From Porticoccus sp963925605 (GTDB taxonomy: Bacteria > Pseudomonadota > Gammaproteobacteria > Pseudomonadales > Porticoccaceae): a DNA stretch of 58,105 nt. Position 1 is the first letter of the stretch; every line of letters begins with the position of its first letter. A program made the position numbers and the translations under genes. Below are positions 42,318-50,492 of the stretch, in pieces. The notes below the pieces were generated by a model. The model saw only the letters and a list, made by a program, of their open reading frames with translations. It was not told the origin of the DNA and ran no database searches. The stretch lies in NCBI GenBank assembly GCA_963925605.1, contig CAWURY010000009.1:1-58105 (forward strand), in the 5' to 3' direction.

Positions 42318-43806
42318 TGCTAGCTTCTTTTATTAGAAATTCAACTAATAGGGGTACAGGTCTGCCAGTGGAGCCCTTATCAGCTCCGCTTTTCCATGCT
42401 GTTCCGGCGATATCTAGATGAGCCCAGGCACCCTCCTTGATAAAACGAGCAAGAAAGCAGGCAGCAGTAATTGTACCAGCTGTGCGTCCTCCAATGTTCG
42501 CCATATCGGCAAAGTTACTTTTTAGCTGCTTATCGTATTCATCCCAAAGGGGTAATCGCCAAACCCTATCGCCGCTAGAGTTGCCGGCAATTTCTAGATT
42601 TTCTGCGAGCGTATCATTGTTACTAAGCAGGCCGCTAGCATGGCTACCTAAAGTCATTACGCATGCCCCTGTTAAGGTTGCAATATCTACCATGATTCTT
42701 GGTTTATATCTGCTCGCATATGTGAGTGCATCACATAAAATTAGTCGCCCTTCTGCATCGGTATTCAAGATCTCAATAGTTTGACCAGACATGCTTGTGA
42801 TAATATCGCCAGGCTTAATTGCACTACCTCCCGGCATATTTTCTACGGCAGGTATTATGCCAACTACATTCAGGCTAAAATTCATATCAATTAACACAGA
42901 AAAAACCCCTAGAACACTAGCTGCACCACACATGTCATACTTCATTTCATCCATGCCAGCGCCAGGCTTTAGGCTTATTCCTCCAGAATCAAAAGTAACT
43001 CCTTTCCCGACAAGCGCGACAGGGCTATCTTTTTTGTTAGCCCCAAAATATTGCAAAATAATCATTTTGGCGGGCTGATGAGTGCCGGCAGTAACTGATA
43101 ACAGGGAGCCCATTCCAAGATCTGTCATCTCTTCTTCGTTTAGAATTTTACAGGTAACCTGAGGGTGTTGTGCTGCAAGCTTTTCCGCTTCTATGGCTAG
43201 ATAGGAGGGCGTGCATATATTCCCTGGCAAATCGCCTAGATATCGAGACAAATTTACCCCTTTTGCTATCGCTGAACCTAAAATGCATGCTTGTTTAATG
43301 TTTTGTAAATCTATTTCCGATGATAAAGCAAGAGTAACTTTTTTTAGAGACGGAAGTTTTTTGATGCTAGTTTTAAGAGAACCAGAAGAGTAGTTGTGTT
43401 CACCTAGAATTCGAGAAAATTGTTGTGCCTTCCATGCCTTGTCTCGTCCGCAAATAGCTACATCTTCTAGTGATACCAATGCATCTTTGATAGGTAAATC
43501 AATGAGTTTATTTCCAATTTTTGAGGCAAGCTTGATGAACGATTGTTCATCAAGTGCTTTCTTGCCACTACTAAATATTAATAACCTTTTCGCTTGTAGT
43601 CCATCAGGACTATTAATTATGATTGAGCTGCCCAGAGTTTCTTTAATATCACCGCTTTCTTTTAATTTTTTGATCAAACCCTCTATTGTGGTGCCTATAT
43701 ATTTTGATAACTGTAAGGTGGGGTCATCTTGTTGATTTCCGAGAACTAGCACTAGGCAGTCAGTTTTTTTGGCAAGAAGGTCGCAGGCGAGGGCGGTAAG
43801 TTGCAT
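42310..43806 (-). CDS. pepA: Cytosol (leucyl) aminopeptidase PepA
   Basis: M17-family dimetal aminopeptidase of 498 aa; in E. coli PepA also acts as a DNA-binding accessory in Xer recombination. The catalytic domain shows GKGVTFDSGGISLKPGAGMDEMKYDMCGAA in the metal site and the family signature NTDAEGRLILCDAL near residue 345, with WRLPLWDEY after it. GGAGAAAC lies just before the ATG. It is divergent from lptF. Confidence 0.96.
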   Translation of the reverse strand: MQLTALACDLLAKKTDCLVLVLGNQQDDPTLQLSKYIGTTIEGLIKKLKESGDIKETLGSSIIINSPDGLQAKRLLIFSSGKKALDEQSFIKLASKIGNKLIDLPIKDALVSLEDVAICGRDKAWKAQQFSRILGEHNYSSGSLKTSIKKLPSLKKVTLALSSEIDLQNIKQACILGSAIAKGVNLSRYLGDLPGNICTPSYLAIEAEKLAAQHPQVTCKILNEEEMTDLGMGSLLSVTAGTHQPAKMIILQYFGANKKDSPVALVGKGVTFDSGGISLKPGAGMDEMKYDMCGAASVLGVFSVLIDMNFSLNVVGIIPAVENMPGGSAIKPGDIITSMSGQTIEILNTDAEGRLILCDALTYASRYKPRIMVDIATLTGACVMTLGSHASGLLSNNDTLAENLEIAGNSSGDRVWRLPLWDEYDKQLKSNFADMANIGGRTAGTITAACFLARFIKEGAWAHLDIAGTAWKSGADKGSTGRPVPLLVEFLIKEASND

Positions 43807-43930
43807 TGTTTCTCCAAAGTTTAGTTGGTGAGGGGTTGAAATCGACGTACACTTAGCAAAATAAACTCTTTTGAGTATCGATGACCGTCGGAATATAGGT
43901 TTATATTAAAACATAATAGGAATTTTTATA

Positions 43931-45037
43931 TTGCTCATTTTTCGTTATCTCGCGCGTGATTTCCTAGCATCCGCATTTGCAGTTTCTACGGTACTCCTAA
44001 TGATTGTCATGAGCGGCCGTTTTGTTAAATATCTTGCAGAAGCTGCAGCCGGTGAGATAGATGCAGGAATCCTTTTTTCCCTTATTGGTGCTCGTCTTCC
44101 TGGTTTTTTAGAATTAATTATACCTCTTGCATGTTTTTTGGGAATCCTTTTGGCCTATGGGCGCCTATACATTCAAAATGAAATGACAGTCATGATTGCA
44201 TGCGGTATGAGCGAGAATAAGTTGGCGGCTTACACGTTGGCTCCGGCGCTAGTAGTGGCGGCCTTGGTGGCCTATCTGAGTCTTTACGCTACGCCCAATG
44301 GCGCACGGGCGGCTGAAGTGCTTATTTTGGATCAAAATGCTCGCGGAAACTTAGATGGCATGGCTTCTGGTCATTTTTATCCACTCCAAAAGGGCAAAGG
44401 GGTGACTTATGCTGAAAAAATAAACAAGGATGGCATGATGCTGGACGTTTTTCTTGCTGAGCATTACCCTAATGCTGAAGATGGAAAACAGTTGGTCTTA
44501 ATCGTTTCCGAAACTGGCGAACAAAAGAGTGATAATGATGGCGTAGATTACCTTGTTCTTCGCGATGGTTATCGCATTCAGGGGATGCCAGGACAAGCAA
44601 ATTATCAGATTACCCATTTTGAGGAATACGGGCAATCTTTGCAAAAGCAGGATTCGAATCGTCGTGTTAGAAAAAAAACTGACACGCTCTCTACCTCGGA
44701 CTTGATGGTCTCCAAAGAGCTAGCGAATATAGCCGCTTTGCAATGGCGTTTTTCTGTTCCCATCCTTGTGTTGGTGATGAGCTTGATAGCTGTTCCCTTA
44801 AGTAAAACAAACCAAAGAGCAGGAAGTTTTTCTAAGATGATACCAGCAGTTTTGCTTTATATGGTTTATCTGGTGATGCTAAATAGTGCCCGCGGCGCAG
44901 TAGAGGAAGGGATTATTCCACCTGTGATTGGGTTATGGGCTACCCATGTATTGTTTATATTTGTTGCTTTATTTTTGCTGTGCTTTCCAGCCATTAAGCT
45001 AAAGATAAAACAGCATAATATCTGGGCGGTTAAATGA
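43931..45037 (+). CDS. lptF: LPS export permease LptF
   Basis: One of the two membrane subunits of the LptB2FG transporter that extracts LPS from the inner membrane. It has 368 aa: transmembrane helices at about residues 10-30, 52-75 and 95-118, a periplasmic beta-jellyroll domain from about 120 to 265, and three C-terminal helices. It begins LIFRYLARDFLASAFAVS, typical of LptF, from TTG 43931. Its stop overlaps an ATG of lptG (ATGA). Confidence 0.93.
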   Translation: MLIFRYLARDFLASAFAVSTVLLMIVMSGRFVKYLAEAAAGEIDAGILFSLIGARLPGFLELIIPLACFLGILLAYGRLYIQNEMTVMIACGMSENKLAAYTLAPALVVAALVAYLSLYATPNGARAAEVLILDQNARGNLDGMASGHFYPLQKGKGVTYAEKINKDGMMLDVFLAEHYPNAEDGKQLVLIVSETGEQKSDNDGVDYLVLRDGYRIQGMPGQANYQITHFEEYGQSLQKQDSNRRVRKKTDTLSTSDLMVSKELANIAALQWRFSVPILVLVMSLIAVPLSKTNQRAGSFSKMIPAVLLYMVYLVMLNSARGAVEEGIIPPVIGLWATHVLFIFVALFLLCFPAIKLKIKQHNIWAVK

Positions 45038-46269
45038 TGAAACGAAATTTATTTTTGTGTCTTGTGGGAAAATTATCGACTTTTGTGTCGAAGAGTAAGC
45101 TGCCGGGATGCACAGCAAAATATTTTCGAAATCAAGAGGTATTTGGAGTTGATTTTTTTCATAGATGCAAGAAACTGCGCACTTTCGTGCTGACCGATAT
45201 TCAATCGATGAAAACGCTGTCGACTTATGTAACAATTTCGGTCGTTGGTTCTATAGGCCTAGTGTTGTTAATTATAGTTATTCTTGACGCTATCGGCGCC
45301 ATGATTGATGGGGCGGGGGACATCACTGGAGAGTATACTTTTGCCCAGATGGTTATTTATGTCGCGCTAACCATACCCGCTAGAATTTACGAATTTCTTC
45401 CTACGGCTTCTTTGATTGGGTGCCTTGTTGGGCTGGGCGGTTTGGCAAATAATTCTGAATTGATAGTCATTCGTGCTGCGGGTGTATCGTTGCTTCATAT
45501 TGTGTGGGTAGTTCTTCGTCCAATTATGGTGCTAGTTTTACTTGGTGCGATGTTTGGTGAATATGTTGTCCCTTCTTCAGAGAAGTATGCTGAGAGTCGA
45601 CGCATGCTACTCACTAAAGGAAAGTTATCTCAGGGCTCTGTTGGTGGTCTTTGGAACAAAGAAGGCAATGAATTTACGCACTTTGATGCCATTTATCCTG
45701 GCGGGATATTATTTGGGGTAACTCGCTATCAATTTGATGATAAGCATGTGCTAAAGAAGGCTAGTTATGCAGGTAGAGCTTCATTTCAAGGTGAAATGTG
45801 GGTAGAGGAACTGGGAGCAGCAACCTATTTTGAAGGAAATAGTACTCGAGTAGAAACATTTGTAACGCAAGATTGGGATACTGATTTATCGCCAGAATTG
45901 CTAAATATAGCTTCATTGCCTTCTGGTTCTCTTTCCATGCGAGATCTTAGCAAACATAGTAGTTATTTAAGACATCAAGGGCAGGATGCCTCTAGGTATG
46001 AGTTAGATTTTTGGCAGAAAGCTTTGCAACCTCTTACAGTGATCAGCTTAATCCTGATTGCAAGTTCGTTTGTCTTTGGACCGCTACGTCAAGTTTCTAT
46101 GGGCTACCGCATCTTTGCTGGAGTGGTGGTGGGAATTATATTTAGAATCAGCCAAGATCTCCTTGGACCTGCTAGTATTGTATATGGATTTTCTCCTTTT
46201 ATCGCAGTTATTTTTCCTGCAATGATGTGCGCCTTTATAGGGATTATATTATTGAGGCGAGCCTCCTAA
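45034..46269 (+). CDS. lptG: LPS export permease LptG, start ambiguous
   Basis: Second membrane subunit of LptB2FG. Helices, periplasmic domain and C-terminal helices follow the same plan as LptF, ending in PAMMCAFIGIILLRR. From ATG 45034, which overlaps the lptF stop by four bases, the protein is 411 aa and carries a 58-residue basic leader before the usual LptG start. Residue Met59 (ATG 45208) begins MKTLSTYVTISVVGSIGL, matching normal LptG, and would give 353 aa; however it lacks a ribosome-binding site. Either the leader is a lineage extension or the true start is 45208. Confidence 0.9.
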   Translation: MMKRNLFLCLVGKLSTFVSKSKLPGCTAKYFRNQEVFGVDFFHRCKKLRTFVLTDIQSMKTLSTYVTISVVGSIGLVLLIIVILDAIGAMIDGAGDITGEYTFAQMVIYVALTIPARIYEFLPTASLIGCLVGLGGLANNSELIVIRAAGVSLLHIVWVVLRPIMVLVLLGAMFGEYVVPSSEKYAESRRMLLTKGKLSQGSVGGLWNKEGNEFTHFDAIYPGGILFGVTRYQFDDKHVLKKASYAGRASFQGEMWVEELGAATYFEGNSTRVETFVTQDWDTDLSPELLNIASLPSGSLSMRDLSKHSSYLRHQGQDASRYELDFWQKALQPLTVISLILIASSFVFGPLRQVSMGYRIFAGVVVGIIFRISQDLLGPASIVYGFSPFIAVIFPAMMCAFIGIILLRRAS

Positions 46270-46277
46270 GAAAGACT

Positions 46278-46294
46278 CAGGATCATTGATCCTG
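46278..46294. repeat. 17-base perfect palindrome between lptG and RDD gene
   Basis: CAGGATCA-T-TGATCCTG is a perfect 8-1-8 inverted repeat just after the lptG stop, between convergent genes. Neither side has a T-run, so it is not a standard terminator. Confidence 0.6.
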
Positions 46295-46325
46295 TCGCCA
46301 CATGAACTTCGGCTGAATACCTGGG

Positions 46326-46799
46326 TTACGTTATTTTTTTAACTAAAACTATGATCTTTGTTTGGCTGAAAATATCGTGAAGACACCTTCCCTCCTTATC
46401 AATTATGCACCACAAATAACCGACTCCAAGAGACGTGAAAGAAATATGCGCAAGAATGCAGCGTAACCAACATTTTCTCCAGGAAAGAGGTTTCTGGTTA
46501 TGATCTTGCAATTGAAGTCTCCATGACTTCATTCCTAATGTTTGTCCGTTACGATGCCAGCACCATACATAAAATGAAGCACAGCTTAACCACATACCCA
46601 GAATGATGATGCTTTGAGCATTATCATTCGGTGCCTGTAATGTGTCGTCTCCAGCTAAGCGTCTTAAGATGAAAACAATAACCCCAAAAGCAAAAATAAT
46701 ACCTACAAGTAGTAAAGAGTCGTATAGCATAGCCATGAGTCGTCGAAAAATATTTGCAGATATTTTTAATTTAGTGACTTCTTTATTCATTTTTAACAC
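46326..46799 (-). CDS. RDD-family membrane protein
   Basis: A 157-aa inner-membrane protein with the RDD pattern: Arg and Asp in FRRLMAMLYDSLLL at the start of the first helix, two or three hydrophobic helices (about 24-46, 62-85 and 115-135), the NGQTLGMKSWRLQL loop and an Asp in the C-terminal segment (DKEGRCLHDIFSQT). It converges with lptG, its usual neighbour in Pseudomonas-type genomes. Some RDD proteins act as ion antiporters, but no function can be assigned here. The start may be ATG 46799 or 46790. Confidence 0.8.
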   Translation of the reverse strand: MLKMNKEVTKLKISANIFRRLMAMLYDSLLLVGIIFAFGVIVFILRRLAGDDTLQAPNDNAQSIIILGMWLSCASFYVWCWHRNGQTLGMKSWRLQLQDHNQKPLSWRKCWLRCILAHISFTSLGVGYLWCIIDKEGRCLHDIFSQTKIIVLVKKIT

Positions 46800-46932
46800 T
46801 CTTTAGGTCGACCGTAATTGTATCTCTATGTTAGTAATAAATACTATGACATCATTTGGGTTGCTCTAGCGTTGTATTTGCACTGAATGTACTTTTTACT
46901 TGGGCAGATTATAAAATTATAAAGGCTGGAAT

Positions 46933-47208
46933 ATGAGCAAAATTTTAATTGAAAAAAATCATAATATGGATGAGCTGCAACTGCAGGCTTTAATTGAAAG
47001 ACTTGGCAAAAAACTCAAAGATAAATTTGGCGGAGATTATCAGTTAGAGGGTAATTCGGTTCATTATGTTTATCATGGGGCAGACGCTAAAATAAGTTTT
47101 GATGAGTTCATGGTGAAAGTTGAGGTCAAGCTAGGACTTCTAATGAGTACAGTCAAGGGGAAAGTGGAGCTAGAAGTAAATAGCTATTTAGACAATTGTA
47201 TTACGTAA
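46933..47208 (+). CDS. Polyhydroxyalkanoic-acid-system family protein
   Basis: A 91-aa protein of the putative PHA granule regulatory family: a helix containing LQALIERLGKKLKDKFGG and then two beta strands (YQLEGNSVHYVYHGADAKISFDEFMVKVEVKLGLLMSTVKGKVE). The segment FMVKVEVKLGLLM is typical of this family. No PHA synthase genes are in the window, and the family also occurs in organisms without PHA, so the role is uncertain. It is divergent from the RDD gene and converges with the secreted protein gene. Confidence 0.7.
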   Translation: MSKILIEKNHNMDELQLQALIERLGKKLKDKFGGDYQLEGNSVHYVYHGADAKISFDEFMVKVEVKLGLLMSTVKGKVELEVNSYLDNCIT

Positions 47209-47240
47209 AATCATCCTCTTCTCAGCACAGAAAGGAAGAT

Positions 47241-47642
47241 CTATTCTGGATTACATACCCCAAAAATTCTCATTTGCTGGCCTTTATGGCCTACATCGAC
47301 ATCGAATTTCATGGGAGCAATACCGGTATGAATCACAAATTCCCGAGATACGATCTTATATGTAAATATTACGGTGTGATTCCTTGCTTTAATTTGATTT
47401 CCATTTCTTTGTATGATGGTTAATGGGATCGAACCGAAACCGCTAACGCTAGGGTTGGTTACAACAATGGTTTCCCCATTGATTGTAAATTTGACAGTGC
47501 CTCCGGCCATATCGATGGATTTTCCAGCCCCTGTTTTGTATACTTCCTTCACGGGACAAATGTAAATTTCTTCGTCATTGGCGTAACAGTGGGCCTTAAA
47601 AAAGAAAAGACTAGACAGTGCAATTAGTACAAATTTTTTCAT
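47241..47642 (-). CDS. Small secreted protein of unknown function
   Basis: I do not recognise a family. The 133-aa product has a clear signal peptide (KKFVLIALSSLFFFKAHCYA) with likely cleavage near residue 21, leaving about 112 residues rich in beta-strand-like sequence. Mature Cys29 and Cys130, near the two ends, could form a disulfide that closes the domain. No lipobox is present, so it is probably periplasmic or exported. It converges with the 91-aa PHA-family gene. Confidence 0.65.
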   Translation of the reverse strand: MKKFVLIALSSLFFFKAHCYANDEEIYICPVKEVYKTGAGKSIDMAGGTVKFTINGETIVVTNPSVSGFGSIPLTIIQRNGNQIKARNHTVIFTYKIVSREFVIHTGIAPMKFDVDVGHKGQQMRIFGVCNPE

Positions 47643-47770
47643 AAACTCATTGCCTCAATATTTAAGTGCTGGCTCGATTAACGTGAGAATAGCAACTACA
47701 GTGTCTGTGTTATTTTTTTCCAAAAATACGAATTATAGCCTAATCTTACATAAGTTATCTTTATGTAAAC

Positions 47771-47805
47771 AAAAAGCCCCTATATTTTAAAAGATATAGG
47801 GGCTT
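47771..47805 (-). terminator. Rho-independent terminator of tRNA-Leu
   Basis: Read on the minus strand, a perfect stem (AAGCCCCTATAT with ATATAGGGGCTT) and an 8-base loop are followed by TTTTT. It lies 12 bases past the tRNA 3' end. Confidence 0.9.
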
Positions 47806-47816
47806 CAAGATATGTC

Positions 47817-47902
47817 TGGTACCAGAGGCCGGACTCGAACCGGCACGCTTTTAAGGGCGGGGGATTTTGAATCCCCTGTGTATACCATTTCACCACTCTG
47901 GC
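47817..47902 (-). tRNA. tRNA-Leu (anticodon CAA)
   Basis: An 86-base class II tRNA with encoded CCA. The acceptor arms GCCAGAG and CTCTGGT pair with a terminal G1-U72 wobble, discriminator A73. The D-stem GTG/CAC, anticodon stem GGGGA/TCCCC with loop TTCAAAA (anticodon CAA), a long variable arm (CGC...GCG) and the T-arm GCCGGTTCGAGTCCGGC are all present. It decodes UUG, the codon that also serves as a common start codon here. Confidence 0.96.
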
Positions 47903-47912
47903 ACGGAGCATG

Positions 47913-47940
47913 ATTATAGCAGTGACCTTCGTAGAAGCAA
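47913..47940 (-). promoter_or_regulatory. Predicted promoter of tRNA-Leu
   Basis: On the minus strand, TTGCTT (47940-47935) and a consensus TATAAT (47918-47913) are separated by 16 bases. The -10 ends 10 bases before the mature tRNA 5' end. Confidence 0.75.
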
Positions 47941-48056
47941 GTGAGAATGTACTGCTTATTTAACGGAGCTTTTAATCTCAGGGGCGCTGGCCATGGGGTT
48001 CTATTTCTATTACTCTTGGCGACTTTGCATTCAATGAGAACGACGTACAACCAGTT

Positions 48057-49145
48057 ATGCGACGAGAATACTTTAACTACGAATTACCAGTCGACTTAAT
48101 AGCCCATGAGCCAACCGCTGAACGCAGGGGAAGCAAAATCTTGGTTCTGGGATCGCAGGATGGACAGGTGGAGCATAAATCATTTTCTGAGATTACCTCT
48201 TTGGTGAAACCCGGAGATTTAATGGTTTTTAATGACACCAAAGTTATACCTGCAAGATTGTTTGGGTTGAAAGATACTGGTGGCAAGATAGAAATGTTGG
48301 TAGAAAGACTGATTGACAATCAAAGAGTCTTGGCTCATTTGCGTGCCAGTAAGTCGCCTAAAGTTGGTGCAATAATTATATTTGATGGTGAAATTGAAGC
48401 TATAGTTGAAGCCCGTCAAGAAAGTTTATTTATGGTTAGATTTCTTAGCGATCAATCCGTGATGGACATATTGGAATCCAAGGGTCATATGCCCCTTCCT
48501 CCTTATATAGAGCGTGCTGATCAAGTTGCTGATAGGGAGCGCTATCAGACGGTATATGCTAAAAAACCTGGCGCAGTAGCTGCACCAACTGCAGGACTGC
48601 ATTTTGATTTAGAGATATTAGAGCAGCTGTCTCTTTTGGGTGTTGATATGGCATATGTCACATTGCATGTCGGTGCTGGAACATTTCAGCCCGTGCGAGC
48701 TGATAGCATTTATGATCATGTAATGCACTCAGAAGTGATAGATGTGCCTTTGAGTGTTTGCGAAAAAGTAGCAGCAACACGCCAACGAGGAGGGCGTGTA
48801 ATTGCTATTGGAACGACTAGTGTTCGCTGCTTGGAAAGTGCAGCTGCTGATGGAATCCTGAAGCCTATGCAGGGTGAAACAAATATATTTATTTATCCCG
48901 GCTATGAATTCCAGGTGGTGGATGCCATGATAACAAACTTTCATTTGCCTGAATCCACACTGTTAATGCTAGTTAGCGCATTTTCAGGATATGCAGAGAT
49001 AATGAATGCTTACCGTCAAGCTATTGATAAAAAATATAGGTTCTTTAGTTATGGCGATGCCATGTTTTTAACTCATAACTTAAGTGCAGCCAAGGAGCTG
49101 CCGATTACTAGGGTGTATTCAGGGAATATTTTAAATGAGACGTAA
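48057..49145 (+). CDS. queA: tRNA preQ1(34) ribosyltransferase-isomerase QueA
   Basis: Builds epoxyqueuosine from 7-aminomethyl-7-deazaguanine in tRNA, using SAM as ribosyl donor. It has 362 aa. Recognisable segments are FNYELPVDLIAHEPTAERR, DLMVFNDTKVIPARLFG, the AAPTAGLHFD motif near residue 180, VTLHVGAGTFQPVR and FHLPESTLLMLVSAF. It overlaps the frame of tgt only if tgt starts at 49135. The divergent tRNA-Leu lies upstream. Confidence 0.96.
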   Translation: MRREYFNYELPVDLIAHEPTAERRGSKILVLGSQDGQVEHKSFSEITSLVKPGDLMVFNDTKVIPARLFGLKDTGGKIEMLVERLIDNQRVLAHLRASKSPKVGAIIIFDGEIEAIVEARQESLFMVRFLSDQSVMDILESKGHMPLPPYIERADQVADRERYQTVYAKKPGAVAAPTAGLHFDLEILEQLSLLGVDMAYVTLHVGAGTFQPVRADSIYDHVMHSEVIDVPLSVCEKVAATRQRGGRVIAIGTTSVRCLESAAADGILKPMQGETNIFIYPGYEFQVVDAMITNFHLPESTLLMLVSAFSGYAEIMNAYRQAIDKKYRFFSYGDAMFLTHNLSAAKELPITRVYSGNILNET

Positions 49146-49152
49146 GTGCTTA

Positions 49153-50259
49153 ATGTCTTTTGAGTTGGATACTACAGATGGCAATGCTCGGAGAGGTAGA
49201 CTTAAGTTTCCTCGGGGTAATGTGGAAACACCTGCTTTTATGCCCGTTGGAACATGCGGCACAGTCAAAGGTATGCTGCCACGAGATATTAAAGATATTG
49301 GCGCTCAAATAATTTTAAGCAACACTTTTCATTTGATGTTAAGGCCTGGAGCAGATGTAATTAAAGCCCATGGGGATTTGCATGATTTTATGCAGTGGCA
49401 GGGTCCAATCTTGACTGATTCTGGAGGCTTCCAAGTTTTTAGCTTGGGATCGATTCGAAAAATTACGGATGAGGGCGTTGCTTTTCGCTCTCCTGTTGAT
49501 GGAAGTTCAGTGTTTTTAGATCCAGAGACTTCAATGCGAGTCCAAAAGGATCTGGGAGCTGATATTGTAATGATTTTTGATGAATGCACACCGTATCCTG
49601 CATCAGAGGAAGAGGCGCGATCTTCTATGGAGCTATCTTTACGTTGGGCAGGGCGCAGCAAGAAAGCGCATGACGATAGTTCTTCCGCATTATTTGGAAT
49701 TGTCCAAGGCGGTATGTATAAAAATTTACGTGAATTATCTTTAGCGGGTCTTGAAGAGTTAGGGTTTGATGGTTATGCCGTTGGGGGCCTTTCTGTGGGT
49801 GAGCCCAAAGAAGATATGCTTAGGGTGTTGGATGCATTGACACCCAAAATGCCCATCAATAAGCCCCGTTATTTGATGGGTGTGGGAAAACCATGGGATA
49901 TTCTGGAGGCAGTAAAACACGGCATTGATATGTTTGATTGCGTTATGCCTACACGTAATGCCCGTAATGGGTATTTATTTACTAGTTGTGGTGTAGTGAA
50001 AATTAAAAATGCACAATATCGATATGATGTTAGGCCGTTAGACAAAAAATGTGATTGCTATACCTGTAAAAATTTTAGTCGCGCTTACCTCCATCATTTA
50101 GAGAGGTGTGGAGAAATGCTTGGAGCGCAGTTAAATACTATGCATAACCTGCGTTATTATCAGAATCTCATGACAGACATACGTCAAGCGATAAAAGAAC
50201 ATCGATTGGATAATTTTTCAGAAAAATTTTATCAGGAACAAGGACTTCAGCCCATATAA
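49153..50259 (+). CDS. tgt: Queuine tRNA-ribosyltransferase
   Basis: Exchanges guanine 34 for preQ1 in GUN-anticodon tRNAs. ATG 49153 gives MSFELDTTDGNARRGRL, the family start (368 aa); ATG 49135 would add six residues and overlap queA. General-acid Asp is in LTDSGGFQVFSL, the nucleophilic Asp in MFDCVMPTRNARNG, and the zinc site is CDCYTCKNFSRAYLHHL. It lies next to queA, its pathway partner, and before secD. yajC, usually next, is missing. Confidence 0.96.
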   Translation: MSFELDTTDGNARRGRLKFPRGNVETPAFMPVGTCGTVKGMLPRDIKDIGAQIILSNTFHLMLRPGADVIKAHGDLHDFMQWQGPILTDSGGFQVFSLGSIRKITDEGVAFRSPVDGSSVFLDPETSMRVQKDLGADIVMIFDECTPYPASEEEARSSMELSLRWAGRSKKAHDDSSSALFGIVQGGMYKNLRELSLAGLEELGFDGYAVGGLSVGEPKEDMLRVLDALTPKMPINKPRYLMGVGKPWDILEAVKHGIDMFDCVMPTRNARNGYLFTSCGVVKIKNAQYRYDVRPLDKKCDCYTCKNFSRAYLHHLERCGEMLGAQLNTMHNLRYYQNLMTDIRQAIKEHRLDNFSEKFYQEQGLQPI

Positions 50260-50492
50260 GCATAGTCGATGACAGTTTCCTTTTGCTGCTATTTTTCCAG
50301 TAAGAGCTGATTGATTTAACCTTATTAAATAGTGTTAAAGAGAAAGTTAGCTGTTTAGCAATTTTTAAAAGCTTAAAAATCATTTTTCTAGCCTTCAACA
50401 TGAATAATTTTTAACAGACCCCCACAAGAAAAGTGTTTTCAGCATATAATGCGCATCTTTATCATTTTTAATGACATATAAAGAACAATTCT
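50260..50492 (+). other. tgt-secD intergenic region without yajC
   Basis: Most gammaproteobacteria carry yajC here. These 233 bases contain no frame encoding a YajC-like helix or its charged domain on either strand. A TATAAT at 50445-50450, 43 bases before secD, is the likely -10; the -35 is poor. Confidence 0.6.

Noticed and set aside
47805..48050. Minus-strand ORF across the tRNA-Leu
   Set aside because: It runs through a tRNA gene and its promoter; no protein family similarity.
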